DNA of 64,000 nt from an uncultured Bacilli bacterium (lineage in GTDB: Bacteria; Bacillota_I; Bacilli_A; RF39; UBA660). How positions within the stretch are numbered: the stretch's first letter is position 1; each line of letters starts with the position of its first letter. A model generated the notes under the pieces. It did not search any database. It saw only the letters and a program-made list of their open reading frames with translations, and was not told where the DNA came from. Both the position numbers and the translations under genes were made by a program. The DNA is taken from the NCBI GenBank assembly GCA_944372195.1, contig CALVYK010000004.1, positions 19,628 to 83,627 on the forward strand, in the 5' to 3' direction. Below, in pieces: positions 7,571 through 16,513 of the stretch.

Positions 7571-7984
7571 ATGAAAAATAAATTATTGTATATAGTAATT
7601 GCAATATTAAGTTTTATTTTTATATTCGTTGATAAATTTATTATAAAATCAGAATATGGTTGGTTAGAAATAATTCTTTTTATAATATGTATTATATTAT
7701 TAATTTTTAGCATAATAAAATTGTTTCAATTATCAAAATTCTCAAAACCAGTAAAAATAATATTAGAAATAGTAACTATTTTAATTGTTATATGGTTTTC
7801 TTTATTAAGTATTGATTATAAAAGACATATAAATTTATATTCACCATTATTTAGTATTGGTTATAAAGTGGTTCAAGATTACGACATGAATATAGAAAAT
7901 GGTAGAGTAAATACAATTAAAAGTACATTTTATTTGTTTGGTATTAAAATAAATGAAGTTTATGTTGTAGTAGATTACTACTAA
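7571..7984 (+). CDS. Hypothetical membrane protein
   Basis: 137 residues from ATG 7571 (SD GAGGCG just upstream; the ATG at 7559 precedes that SD). Three hydrophobic helices at about 4-24, 31-53 and 65-85 are followed by a ~50-residue soluble tail containing YKVVQDYDMNIENGR and ending in VVVDYY. I do not recognise a family. A TGATATAAT promoter lies at 7521-7529. Confidence 0.6.
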   Translation: MKNKLLYIVIAILSFIFIFVDKFIIKSEYGWLEIILFIICIILLIFSIIKLFQLSKFSKPVKIILEIVTILIVIWFSLLSIDYKRHINLYSPLFSIGYKVVQDYDMNIENGRVNTIKSTFYLFGIKINEVYVVVDYY

Positions 7985-8087
7985 ATTATAATTTTGTGAT
8001 TTATTATAAGTATTATATGACTAAATTGTAAGATTAATATAATTTCTTTTGTGATATAATTAAAGATAAATAAAAGGAGTTGATAAA

Positions 8088-9188
8088 ATGGGTTATATTG
8101 AAGCTATTAAAACAGCAGTTGTTATTTTTCCTTTTATTGCTTTTTTATTTACACTACCATTTATACTACACCAATATCACAAATATGGATCAATTCATAA
8201 ATTTCGAACATTAATTATTTACTCGTTTATTTTATACATGATTACTATTTATTTTTTAGTTATTTTACCGCTTCCGGCAATTGATTCGGTAACTAAGCCA
8301 GATAGATTAATGAATTTAGTACCATTTTCTTTTGTTGATGATTTTATCAATAAAAGTTCATTTATTATAAATGATCCTGATACTTATTTAAAAACATTAA
8401 CTAGTTCAAGTTTTTATGTAGCGGCTTTTAATATTTTAATGACTATACCATTTGGTATGTATTTAAGATATTATTTTAAATGTAGTTTAAAAAAAGTATT
8501 TTTATTTAGTTTTTGTTTAAGTTTATTTTTTGAGTTAACGCAACTAACAGGATTATATTTTATTTATCCTTATCCATATCGCTTATTTGATGTTGATGAT
8601 TTAATATTAAATACTTTAGGTGGAATATTAGGTTATTTTATAATGGGGTTAGTTGATAACTTTTTACCAACTCGTGATGAAATAGATAAGCAATCAAAAG
8701 AATTAGGCAAAACGGTATCTGGGTTAAGAAGAGTTGTATTATTCTTTTTAGATATGTTTATTTATTTTATATTATTTATTTTAGTAAGCATATTTACTGA
8801 TAAATCTTTATATATTGTATTTATAATATATTATATTTTAATACCATATTTTAAAAACAATCAAACATTAGGTGGGATGTTTTTAAATGTTAAATTAGAA
8901 TTTCCAAATAAAAGATTAATTAGATTAATATTTAGATCAATATTTATTTTTCTATATTATTTTGTATTAGTTTATTTTTTAATAATAGGTTCTATTTTTA
9001 TAGTAAATTATTTAAATTTAAATCAATTTATATCTTTTGCTTTATATATTTTAGTTTTGTTAGGAATATTTATTTTCTATTTAACAAACATAATAATAAT
9101 TTTAAAAGATAAGAAAATATTTTATGATAAGTTATTTAAAGTTACATATGAAAGCACAATTGTAATTGAAGAAGTAAGTCAAGAATGA
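8088..9188 (+). CDS. VanZ-like / RDD-type membrane protein
   Basis: 366 residues. The N-terminal half is a VanZ-like domain with four or five helices and the family motif SLFFELTQL followed by RLFDVDDLILNTLGG. The C-terminal half (from ~205) starts with a basic helix before three more membrane segments and contains LGGMFLNVKL, typical of RDD domains. VanZ-RDD fusions are widespread in Bacillota. VanZ itself gives low teicoplanin resistance in enterococci; the role here is unknown. SD AAGGAGTTG and a TGATATAAT promoter precede it. Confidence 0.8.
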   Translation: MGYIEAIKTAVVIFPFIAFLFTLPFILHQYHKYGSIHKFRTLIIYSFILYMITIYFLVILPLPAIDSVTKPDRLMNLVPFSFVDDFINKSSFIINDPDTYLKTLTSSSFYVAAFNILMTIPFGMYLRYYFKCSLKKVFLFSFCLSLFFELTQLTGLYFIYPYPYRLFDVDDLILNTLGGILGYFIMGLVDNFLPTRDEIDKQSKELGKTVSGLRRVVLFFLDMFIYFILFILVSIFTDKSLYIVFIIYYILIPYFKNNQTLGGMFLNVKLEFPNKRLIRLIFRSIFIFLYYFVLVYFLIIGSIFIVNYLNLNQFISFALYILVLLGIFIFYLTNIIIILKDKKIFYDKLFKVTYESTIVIEEVSQE

Positions 9189-9213
9189 TTTACTTTTTTC
9201 ATATACCCCCTTA

Positions 9214-9242
9214 TTTACAATATACCTAGTAGGGTATATAAT
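9214..9242 (+). promoter_or_regulatory. csoR-cop operon promoter with CsoR operator
   Basis: TTTACA (9214-9219), 17 bases, TATAAT (9237-9242). The spacer is filled by the pseudo-palindrome TATACCTAGTAGGGTATA (9221-9238), the G/C-tract type of site bound by CsoR repressors. Repression by occlusion and release by Cu(I) is inferred. Confidence 0.8.
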
Positions 9243-9258
9243 GGTAGTGGTGATATAA

Positions 9259-9552
9259 ATGGAATTAGAAAATCAAAAGAAAACAGTAAGAAGCGAGGAA
9301 GAAAAGAAAAAAATAATAAATCGCCTAAATAGAATAAAAGGGCAAATTACAGGAATTGAAAAAATGGTTAATAATGATTCATATTGTAATGATATATTAA
9401 TACAAGTTGTTGCTGTTGAAAAATCAATGAAAAGTTTAGCTAATTTTATATTACAGGATCACTTATATAAATGCATAGCAAATGATTTAGAAAATGGCAA
9501 TTTTGAAGTAATAGATGAATTAATTAGTTTGTTTAAAAGATTTAATAATTAA
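9259..9552 (+). CDS. csoR: Copper-sensing transcriptional repressor CsoR
   Basis: 97 residues, all-helical CsoR/RcnR family. The first helix carries NRLNRIKGQITGIEKMV and the Cu(I) site is complete: Cys43 (SYCND), His68 and Cys72 (DHLYKC), matching the C-H-C triad of characterised CsoR proteins. It releases its operator when Cu(I) binds. It is the first gene of a five-gene copper operon and sits directly behind its own operator. Confidence 0.93.
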   Translation: MELENQKKTVRSEEEKKKIINRLNRIKGQITGIEKMVNNDSYCNDILIQVVAVEKSMKSLANFILQDHLYKCIANDLENGNFEVIDELISLFKRFNN

Positions 9553-9563
9553 AGGAGGTTTTT

Positions 9564-10451
9564 ATGAAAACAGAAAGAAATATTTTAGTAGCATTTATTT
9601 TAAATATATCATTTTCTTTATTTGAATTAATAGGAGGATTTTTTACTAATAGTATATCGATAATATCAGATGCTATTCATGATTTTGCTGATGCTTTAAG
9701 TATAGGCATATCATTAATATTAGAAAAAATAAGTAAAAGAAAACCAGATGAAAAATATACATATGGTTATATAAGATATTCGGTATTAGGGGCATTAATA
9801 ACAACTGTAATTTTAACCGTTGGTTCTATCTTTGTAATAATAGGTGGAATTAAAAGAATTTTAAATCCTGTTACAATCAATTATAATGGTATGATTATTT
9901 TTGCAATATTTGGTGTAATAATTAACTTTTTAGCGGCTTATTTTACTAAAGAAGGTAATTCGATAAATCAAAAAGCCGTTAATTTACATATGCTTGAAGA
10001 TGTTTTAGGCTGGGTTGTTGTATTGATAGGATCTATTTTAATGAAATTTACAAACATTTCATTAATAGATTCAATTATGTCAATTGCTATAGCTATATTT
10101 ATATTTGTAAATGCATTTAAAAACTTAAAAAACATTTTATTTTTATTCTTAGAAAAGACTCCGATTGGAATTGATTTAAATGAAATAAAAAAACATTTAT
10201 TAAAAATAGCTGGTGTTATTGATGTTCATCATATTCATGTTTGGAGTATGGATGGATTTAGTAATTATTCAACTATGCATGTTGTAACAGATAAACAAAA
10301 TATTAATAAAATAAAGCATGAAATAAAAGAAGAAATGAAAGAGTTTAATATATGTCATACTACAATTGAAATTGAAAATAAAAATGATTTATGTGATGAA
10401 AGAAATTGTGAAATTAAAGTTTCTCCTAGTTCTCATCATCATCATCATTAA
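9564..10451 (+). CDS. Cation diffusion facilitator family metal exporter
   Basis: 295 residues, CDF family. Helix 2 has SDAIHDFADALSIG, the metal site region, followed by YTYGYIRYS. Later helix 5 contains LHMLEDVLGWVVVLIG. A cytoplasmic domain (~200-275) has the HHIHVWSMDG motif. The tail ends in CDERNCEIK and a run of five His, a plausible metal-capture element. CDF proteins usually export Zn, Mn, Co or Fe by proton antiport. Placement between csoR and copZ-copA is unusual and suggests it responds to copper. SD AAAGGAGG. Confidence 0.9.
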   Translation: MKTERNILVAFILNISFSLFELIGGFFTNSISIISDAIHDFADALSIGISLILEKISKRKPDEKYTYGYIRYSVLGALITTVILTVGSIFVIIGGIKRILNPVTINYNGMIIFAIFGVIINFLAAYFTKEGNSINQKAVNLHMLEDVLGWVVVLIGSILMKFTNISLIDSIMSIAIAIFIFVNAFKNLKNILFLFLEKTPIGIDLNEIKKHLLKIAGVIDVHHIHVWSMDGFSNYSTMHVVTDKQNINKIKHEIKEEMKEFNICHTTIEIENKNDLCDERNCEIKVSPSSHHHHH

Positions 10452-10468
10452 ATAGAAAGGAAATTAAA

Positions 10469-10678
10469 ATGAAAGAAGAAAAAATAATTGTCGTTGGTAT
10501 GCATTGTGAAGGATGCCAAAATAGAATTGAAAATTCATTAAAATTAATCGATGGAATTGTTGATGTAAAAGCTGATTATAAAACTGGTTTAGTTACAATT
10601 AAAACAAATAAAAAAATTGATTTAAATGAAGTTATAACTACTATAAATGACATTGGCTTTGAAATAAAGGAAAATTAA
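10469..10678 (+). CDS. copZ: Copper chaperone CopZ-like (HMA domain)
   Basis: 69 residues forming one heavy-metal-associated domain with the metal motif MHCEGC at ~11-16 and the usual beta-alpha-beta order. It carries Cu(I) in the cytosol and hands it to CopA, whose gene starts 2 bases after its stop. The motif is MHCEGC rather than the commoner MTCxxC. Confidence 0.9.
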   Translation: MKEEKIIVVGMHCEGCQNRIENSLKLIDGIVDVKADYKTGLVTIKTNKKIDLNEVITTINDIGFEIKEN

Positions 10679-10679
10679 T

Positions 10680-12881
10680 ATGAAGAAAATTATTTTAGAA
10701 GTTGAAGGAATGACATGCAGTGCTTGTTCAACGGGATTAGAAAAATATTTAAATAAACAAAATGGAATCATAAATGCTAGTGTAAATCTAGTAATGGCAA
10801 ATGTTAGTGTCGATTATGATGAAAAAATATTAAATCAAGAAAAGATAGAAAAATATATTAAACAAGCGGGATTTAAAAGTGGCGGAATTTTTAAAGAAGT
10901 TGATATTGTTAAAAGTAAAAAACATGAAAAAATAGAAGTTTTAATATTTTCTATTTTAGTAGTATTAATGATGTTTATATCACTAGTAAATATGTTTAAA
11001 ATAAAAATACCATTAATATTTAATTTAGTTAGTAATCCTTTGATTTATACATTATTATTATTTGGCTTTGCAATATTATTTTTGATTTATGGCTTTGATA
11101 TTTTAAAAAATGGATATAAAAATTTAATTCACAAAATACCAAACATGGATACATTAGTTACATTGGGTGTAATCAGTAGTTTTATTTATAGTTTATATGG
11201 AATGTATAAAATTATAGTAGGTGATTATAGTTATTTAGAAAATTTATATTTTGAATCATCTGTTATGGTTATTTATTTTGTTAAATTGGGTAGATTTTTA
11301 GAAGGAATTAACAAAGATAAAACTAAAGAAGCAATAAAAAAGTTAGTTGAAATAACGCCTAATCAAGCCGTTATTGAAATTGATGGCAAAGAAAAAATAA
11401 TAACTTTAGATGAAATAAAAAAAGGTAATATATTAATAAGTAAGCCTGGAGAAAAAATAGCAGTTGATGGGAAGATAATTGAAGGTAAGGCTCATTTTGA
11501 TGAATCATTTATAACAGGAGAAAGTAAGCCAGTAATGAAAGAAAATGGTCAAAATATTATTGCTGGAAGTTTTAACTATGATGGTTTTATAAAATACGAG
11601 GCGGAAAAAATTGGTAAAGAATCGACTATTTCTGAAATAGTGCGATTAGTAATTGAAGCAAGCAATTCAAAACCTAAAATTGCTAAAACAGTAGATAAAA
11701 TATCAGGATTTTTTGTTCCGATTGTTTTAATTATTGCTTTTGTAACATTTTTAGTTTATTTGTTATTAGGATATGATTTATCAGATGCTATTGAACCATT
11801 TATTACGATATTAGTAGTTGCTTGTCCTTGTAGTTTAGGGCTTGCTACACCACTTGCTATTGTAGTAAGTGAAGGTGTATGCATTAATAATGGAATATTA
11901 GTTAAGAAAAGTGAAGTTCTTGAAACAGCATCAAAAATTGATACAATAGTTTTTGATAAAACTGGAACACTTACTTATGGAAAACTAAAAATATCTAAAA
12001 TGTATAATTATAGTAATTTAAGTGATGAAAAACTTTTACAAATTGTAGGAAGTATTGAAGCAAAATCAACTCATCCGATTAAAGAAGCATTTGTTGATTT
12101 TATGAAAAATAAAAAATTAAATAATTTGCAAGTAAAAGAATTTAAAAATATATCCGGATATGGAGTAAGTGGTAAAATAGAAAATCAAGAATATTTGTTA
12201 GGCAGTAGAAGTTTAGTAGAAAAATATAATATTCCTAATTCTTATATTAAAGATGAAGAAAAATTAACTGCTTTAGGAAATAGTATTGTCTATGTAATTA
12301 AAAATAAAAAAATAATAGCTTTAATCGGGACTAATGATATTATAAGAACTAATGCTCATCAAATTATAGAAGAATTAAACAAAATGAATATTCAAACTAT
12401 AATGCTAACAGGTGATAATAAAAAAACGGCTGAAATTATTGGTAAAAAAATAGAAATTAGAAAAATAATTTCTAATGCTTTACCAAAAGAAAAAGTTAAT
12501 ATCATTAAACAACTTAAAGAAGAAAATAAAATTGTAATGATGTGTGGCGACGGTATAAACGATAGTCCTGCTTTAGCGAATAGTGATATAGGTGTTAGTG
12601 TAAAAAGTGGTACCGATATTGCAATAGATTCTTCGGATGTAATATTAATAAAAAATGATTTAAATTCTATTTTAAAACTAATAAATATAAGTGAAAAAAC
12701 GATAAAAAATATAAAGCAAAATTTATTCTGGGCCTTTTTTTACAATGTTTTAATGATACCGATTGCTATGGGATTATTAAAGCCAATAGGTATTTCAATA
12801 AATCCGATGATCGCAAGTTTAGCAATGGTACTTAGTAGTTTAATAGTGGTTGCTAATACGTTAAGATTAAGAAAAATATAA
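10680..12881 (+). CDS. copA: Copper-translocating P1B-type ATPase
   Basis: 733 residues. One N-terminal HMA domain (MTCSAC, Cys13/Cys16), then membrane helices, the actuator domain with TGES, the transport motif CPC (Cys382-Pro-Cys384), the phosphorylated Asp426 in DKTGTLT, the THP motif in STHPIKEAF, and the hinge GDGINDSPALANSDIG. All marks of a Cu(I) exporter are present. It works with CopZ in copper detoxification under CsoR. Confidence 0.96.
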   Translation: MKKIILEVEGMTCSACSTGLEKYLNKQNGIINASVNLVMANVSVDYDEKILNQEKIEKYIKQAGFKSGGIFKEVDIVKSKKHEKIEVLIFSILVVLMMFISLVNMFKIKIPLIFNLVSNPLIYTLLLFGFAILFLIYGFDILKNGYKNLIHKIPNMDTLVTLGVISSFIYSLYGMYKIIVGDYSYLENLYFESSVMVIYFVKLGRFLEGINKDKTKEAIKKLVEITPNQAVIEIDGKEKIITLDEIKKGNILISKPGEKIAVDGKIIEGKAHFDESFITGESKPVMKENGQNIIAGSFNYDGFIKYEAEKIGKESTISEIVRLVIEASNSKPKIAKTVDKISGFFVPIVLIIAFVTFLVYLLLGYDLSDAIEPFITILVVACPCSLGLATPLAIVVSEGVCINNGILVKKSEVLETASKIDTIVFDKTGTLTYGKLKISKMYNYSNLSDEKLLQIVGSIEAKSTHPIKEAFVDFMKNKKLNNLQVKEFKNISGYGVSGKIENQEYLLGSRSLVEKYNIPNSYIKDEEKLTALGNSIVYVIKNKKIIALIGTNDIIRTNAHQIIEELNKMNIQTIMLTGDNKKTAEIIGKKIEIRKIISNALPKEKVNIIKQLKEENKIVMMCGDGINDSPALANSDIGVSVKSGTDIAIDSSDVILIKNDLNSILKLINISEKTIKNIKQNLFWAFFYNVLMIPIAMGLLKPIGISINPMIASLAMVLSSLIVVANTLRLRKI

Positions 12882-12893
12882 AAAGGTGCGATA

Positions 12894-13193
12894 ATGTTAA
12901 AAGAAAAAGTATATAATTATTTACTTACAATTCCTAAAGGAAAAGTTGTGACTTATAAACAAATTGCTGAACACTTAGGTAATACTAAATTAGCGCGAGT
13001 AGTAGGAAATATATTACATAAAAACCCTAACGAAAAAAAATATCCTTGTTATAAAGTAGTAAACAGTAAAGGATATTTATCAAAAAATTTTGCTTTTGGC
13101 GGAATTGAAAAACAAAAAGAAAAATTAGAAAAAGAAAATATTGAAGTTTCTGATTATAAAGTTAATTTAGAAAAATATCAGTATAAAGATTAA
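12894..13193 (+). CDS. MGMT-like DNA-binding domain protein (altered active site)
   Basis: 99 residues covering only the C-terminal DNA-binding domain of O6-alkylguanine alkyltransferases: IPKGKVVTYKQIAEHLG, the Arg finger ARVVGNILHKNP, then PCYKVVNSKG. The acceptor Cys52 is kept but the next residue is Tyr instead of the near-invariant His of PCHR. It could be a weak alkyltransferase or a lesion-binding ATL-like protein; ATLs normally lose the Cys instead. It follows copA by 12 bases with SD AAAAGGTG, so it probably belongs to the copper operon. Confidence 0.85.
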   Translation: MLKEKVYNYLLTIPKGKVVTYKQIAEHLGNTKLARVVGNILHKNPNEKKYPCYKVVNSKGYLSKNFAFGGIEKQKEKLEKENIEVSDYKVNLEKYQYKD

Positions 13194-13197
13194 TATA

Positions 13198-13227
13198 AAA
13201 ACAAATCTAATTAGGTTTGTTTTTTTC
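13198..13227. terminator. Bidirectional terminator between copper operon and HxlR gene
   Basis: AAACAAATCT and AGGTTTGTTT pair across AATT (one G-T pair), with a T run behind the + arm. The convergent gene ends inside it. Confidence 0.7.
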
Positions 13228-13542
13228 TCCCCAGTCACATAATTGATCTAAAATAGGCATCAAAGATTTACCTTTTTGAGATAAAAAATATTCTACTTTA
13301 GGGGGAATTTTTTGATATTCTTTTCTTATAATTAATCCGCAATCTTCTAATTCTTTTAAATTTGAAGTTAATGTTTTAAAAGAAATAGGATCTATAAACC
13401 TTTTTAGTTCGTTATATCTAAATGTTCCATAAAAAGCTAAAGCATATAAAATAGGTAACTTATATTTTCCTGATATTAGAGACATGCTATATGAAAAACC
13501 AGTATTTTGAAAATTCATTCCTTTTTTTATACAATTATTCAT
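13207..13542 (-). CDS. HxlR family winged-helix regulator
   Basis: 111 residues with the HxlR pattern: SLISGKYKLPILYAL, FRYNELKRFIDPISFKTLTSNLKELEDCGLI as the winged helix, YFLSQKGKSLMPILDQL and a closing CDWGE. Cys4 sits in the N-terminal arm, where redox-sensing family members carry their reactive Cys. It is divergent from a flavodoxin gene, the commonest partner arrangement for such regulators. Confidence 0.9.
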   Translation of the reverse strand: MNNCIKKGMNFQNTGFSYSMSLISGKYKLPILYALAFYGTFRYNELKRFIDPISFKTLTSNLKELEDCGLIIRKEYQKIPPKVEYFLSQKGKSLMPILDQLCDWGEKNKPN

Positions 13543-13584
13543 TTCACACTCTCCTTTAAGTAAGTACTTTAACTTCTTTTTTAA

Positions 13585-13613
13585 TTTACTTATTAAATTA
13601 TAAATGATATAAT
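13585..13613 (+). promoter_or_regulatory. Promoter of flavodoxin gene with flanking HxlR-type site
   Basis: TTTACT (13585-13590), 17 bases, TATAAT (13608-13613) with an extended TG. AAGTAAGTACTTTAACTT just upstream (around 13558-13575) is a near-palindrome of the AAGTACTT type seen at HxlR-regulated promoters; a shared operator is inferred. Confidence 0.6.
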
Positions 13614-13634
13614 TATATTAATAAGGAGTGTCAT

Positions 13635-14132
13635 ATGAAAATAGCAATTATTTATTCAAGTATTACAGGTAATACTAAATTATTAGCTGAGACTATAAAA
13701 AATGAATTAAAAGAAGATGCAGTTTATTTTGGAAAACCAAATGATGATATTGATGCTGATATCTATTTTATTGGATCTTGGACTAATAAAGGTGATGCAT
13801 CTATTGATATTATAAATTATTTAAAGAAATTGAAAAACAAAAAAATAGCCTACTTTGCAACAGCTGGATATGGTGGTAGTAGTGAATATTACAATACTTT
13901 ATTTAATCGTGTAAAGCAATATATTGATTCTTCTAATACTATTTTAGGTAGTTTTTATTGTCAGGGTAAAATGCCTATTCAAGTAAAAGAACGTTACGTA
14001 AAAATGATAACTGAACATCCAGAAGACAAAAATTTAGAAGTAAGTCTTAAGAATTTTGAAGATGCTCTTACACATCCAGATAAAAAAGATTTAGAAAATG
14101 TTAAAAAATGGGTAAATAAAATATTAAAATAA
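13635..14132 (+). CDS. Flavodoxin family protein
   Basis: 165 residues. The FMN phosphate loop SSITGNTKLLAE is at ~9-20, a second loop GSWTNKGDASIDI is at ~50, and FATAGYGGSSEYY at ~80 forms the third flavin loop. The insert after residue 100 (GSFYCQGKMPIQVKERY) is like that of NAD(P)H-linked flavodoxin-type proteins. It is an electron carrier or FMN reductase whose partner is unknown. SD AAGGAG. The divergent HxlR regulator probably controls it. Confidence 0.88.
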   Translation: MKIAIIYSSITGNTKLLAETIKNELKEDAVYFGKPNDDIDADIYFIGSWTNKGDASIDIINYLKKLKNKKIAYFATAGYGGSSEYYNTLFNRVKQYIDSSNTILGSFYCQGKMPIQVKERYVKMITEHPEDKNLEVSLKNFEDALTHPDKKDLENVKKWVNKILK

Positions 14133-14158
14133 ATATTATATTAAAAAGGAGAGATAAA

Positions 14159-15178
14159 ATGAAAAATATTTTAAAATTTATTTTGTTCTTAATAATAAGT
14201 TTTGCTTTGATTAGTCCTATTAAAGCTGCTACTAATCCTTATGCTCAATCAGGTACTTATGATATTAATTGTACTTGGTATGCATGGAAGATGGCTTATG
14301 AAAAAGGCAAAGTTGCACTACCCAGTTGGGGAAATGCAAATCAGTGGTATAATGAAGCTAAAAATGATGGTTATAAGGTAGGTAAAACACCTAAAGCTAA
14401 TTCAATTGTGGTATGGAACAATTGGACAAAATATGGTCATGTTGGCTATGTAGAAAAGGTCGCAGGAGAAAGTATTTATGTTTGGGATTCAACCGGCCCT
14501 TGTCTTGATGAAGAAGATCCGGAATTTATTGAATGTATTGCTAATAGTATAAATCAAGATACTGAAAAAATTTGTTATCAAAATGCCAAAAGAATTGCAT
14601 GCGAATATGATGTTAATGATCCTTATTATATTATAACAGGTTTTATATATTTAGATGAAATACCAAAAAAAGAAAATACATCATCAAATAATACATCTAA
14701 CAATACATCTAATAAAACCGAGAAGCCTACTGTTGTTACAAAATCAAATAATAACAATTTAAGTAATATTGAATTAAGTGTGGGAAATTTAACCTTTGAT
14801 AAAAACATTTTAGAATATAATGTCGAAGTTTTAAATGATTTAGATACAATAACAATAAATGCAACTAAAGAAGATGAAAAATCAACTATTGAAGGAACTG
14901 GTGAATATGAATTAAATGTCGGTTTAAATGAATTTAAATTAATTGTGACAGCCGAAGATAATAGTAAGAAAGAATATGTTATTAATATAACAAGAAAAGA
15001 ACCAGAAATAATGGATGAAATTGAAGAAGGTAAACAAGAAAATATTGTAGAGAATGTCGAAGAAGTTAATGAAAATAATAGCAAAATAGACATTTATGCA
15101 ATAGTTATTCCTACAATTGCTGTTTTGGTAATTATTTTAATATTTGTTTTAAAAAAGAGATTAGGTAAAAATGAATAA
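14159..15178 (+). CDS. Secreted, membrane-anchored CHAP-domain wall hydrolase with cadherin-like domain
   Basis: 339 residues. A signal peptide is followed by AA-TNPYA. The CHAP amidase/peptidase domain (~30-165) has the catalytic Cys in NCTWYAW and His in YGHVGYVEKV. A low-complexity Asn/Thr/Ser linker leads to a cadherin-like beta-sandwich at ~205-285 (LSNIELSVGNLTFDKN). The end is an acidic stretch, one membrane helix and a basic tail. It most likely cleaves peptidoglycan peptides at the cell surface during growth or division. It overlaps the next gene by 8 nt. Confidence 0.88.
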   Translation: MKNILKFILFLIISFALISPIKAATNPYAQSGTYDINCTWYAWKMAYEKGKVALPSWGNANQWYNEAKNDGYKVGKTPKANSIVVWNNWTKYGHVGYVEKVAGESIYVWDSTGPCLDEEDPEFIECIANSINQDTEKICYQNAKRIACEYDVNDPYYIITGFIYLDEIPKKENTSSNNTSNNTSNKTEKPTVVTKSNNNNLSNIELSVGNLTFDKNILEYNVEVLNDLDTITINATKEDEKSTIEGTGEYELNVGLNEFKLIVTAEDNSKKEYVINITRKEPEIMDEIEEGKQENIVENVEEVNENNSKIDIYAIVIPTIAVLVIILIFVLKKRLGKNE

Positions 15179-16172
15179 AAAGTTTAGATTAATTTATAAA
15201 CTGATAATTGAATTAATTTTTATAATAATGTTGTTTTACACTTTTTTAAGAAATAATATTTTGATTAATTTACTATTTTTACCTTTTATAATTTGTATAG
15301 CTGGTAGTTTTGTAAAAATAATATTTTTATTAAAAGGTGAAAATGTGAATAATAGTATTCTTGGAAAAATATCTATTGTTGGCTATTTCTCTTTTGTATT
15401 TCTATTTTTAATAATATGGGCAGTTTTATCTATATTAAGTAAAGATTATTTCTTAATAATTTTATCTATTCCATTTTGGTTAATTTGTGTTTTTTCTGTA
15501 AAAAAAAGATTGTTTGAAAAAGATGTAAAAATATTTAAAAATATTAATTTTAAACAAATGTTTCCTTATATATTTTTGAGTTTGTTTATCTTAATTGGTA
15601 TTATTATGTTATATTTTGGAGCAAGTAGTTTATTAAAAAAAGTTATTAAAACAAGTAATTATGTTGACATTGTTGGTTACTTTGTTGATTATGAAATATA
15701 TGATAGTGATGAAGATGGAGCAACTTATAAATTGATTTATTCTTATACAATTAATGATAATGAATATACTGTTTCAACTGATTATGGAACTAGTATAATT
15801 CCGAAAGAAGGTAGTACTAGAAATATTAAATATAATCCAAATGATCCTAGCCAAGCAATTATAGCTGGTGGTAGTAGAGAAATTATATTATTATTGATTG
15901 GATTTATGTTTACAATGATTCCGTTTATTATGATTATAAATATATCGCCTAAAATAAAAGAAAAAGTAGTTAATTTAAACTTTAATTTAACAAATTTATT
16001 AATAGGTATTATATTTTTAATGATTGGTCTTATGGCTTTATATATGATGACTGGTACATTGTCAATTATAAAAATATATAAATCATTTAGTTTAAACTAT
16101 TTAATACCATATTTAATTTTAATAATATTTATTATAGTTGGCATTATATTAATTAAAAAAAGTTTTAAATGA
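15171..16172 (+). CDS. DUF3592-type membrane protein
   Basis: 333 residues, about eight hydrophobic helices in pairs around one extracytoplasmic domain (~165-235). That domain has the DUF3592 features: VDIVGYFVDYEIY, YKLIYSYTINDNEYTVSTDYG, then VKYNP-like NIKYNPNDPSQAII. Function unknown. Co-transcribed with the CHAP gene (overlapping start). Confidence 0.75.
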   Translation: MNKKFRLIYKLIIELIFIIMLFYTFLRNNILINLLFLPFIICIAGSFVKIIFLLKGENVNNSILGKISIVGYFSFVFLFLIIWAVLSILSKDYFLIILSIPFWLICVFSVKKRLFEKDVKIFKNINFKQMFPYIFLSLFILIGIIMLYFGASSLLKKVIKTSNYVDIVGYFVDYEIYDSDEDGATYKLIYSYTINDNEYTVSTDYGTSIIPKEGSTRNIKYNPNDPSQAIIAGGSREIILLLIGFMFTMIPFIMIINISPKIKEKVVNLNFNLTNLLIGIIFLMIGLMALYMMTGTLSIIKIYKSFSLNYLIPYLILIIFIIVGIILIKKSFK

Positions 16173-16281
16173 ACAATATGAAAAATATAAATCTATATCT
16201 ACTAAAATAAATGAATTTTATCCGGGTGAACCTCATGAAACAAATGCAATTAATAAAGCTTTAACATGGTATGGTGTTGAA

Positions 16282-16470
16282 ATGAAAACACTTATGGATA
16301 ACAGTTCTTCTAAAATTGCTGAATTATTGCTTCAAGTAACTAATATGGGAATTATTGAAGGTAGAAAATTATTAAATCATAAGGAAACTGATGAAAAAGT
16401 TCACAAATTAATTCAAGAATATGTCGATATGCAAGAAGAGATGATCGAAAAATTAAAGCAATTTTTATAG
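16282..16470 (+). CDS. Small helical protein, probably the remains of a longer gene
   Basis: 62 residues from ATG 16282, ending in a long amphipathic helix (EYVDMQEEMIEKLKQFL). There is no SD at this ATG. The same frame is open back to 16153 and reads sensibly (NEFYPGEPHETNAINKALTWYG) with no start codon available. I think the real protein was longer and its 5' end was lost when this segment joined the end of the DUF3592 gene. Family not recognised. Confidence 0.5.
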   Translation: MKTLMDNSSSKIAELLLQVTNMGIIEGRKLLNHKETDEKVHKLIQEYVDMQEEMIEKLKQFL

Positions 16471-16513
16471 AATAAGTTTATATTAAAAGTAATAAAATAA
16501 TAATGGTGATATA

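Noticed and set aside
14626..15093. 155-codon - strand ORF inside the CHAP gene
   Set aside because: It is a shadow of the low-complexity Asn/Thr/Glu-rich linker and beta domain; no SD.
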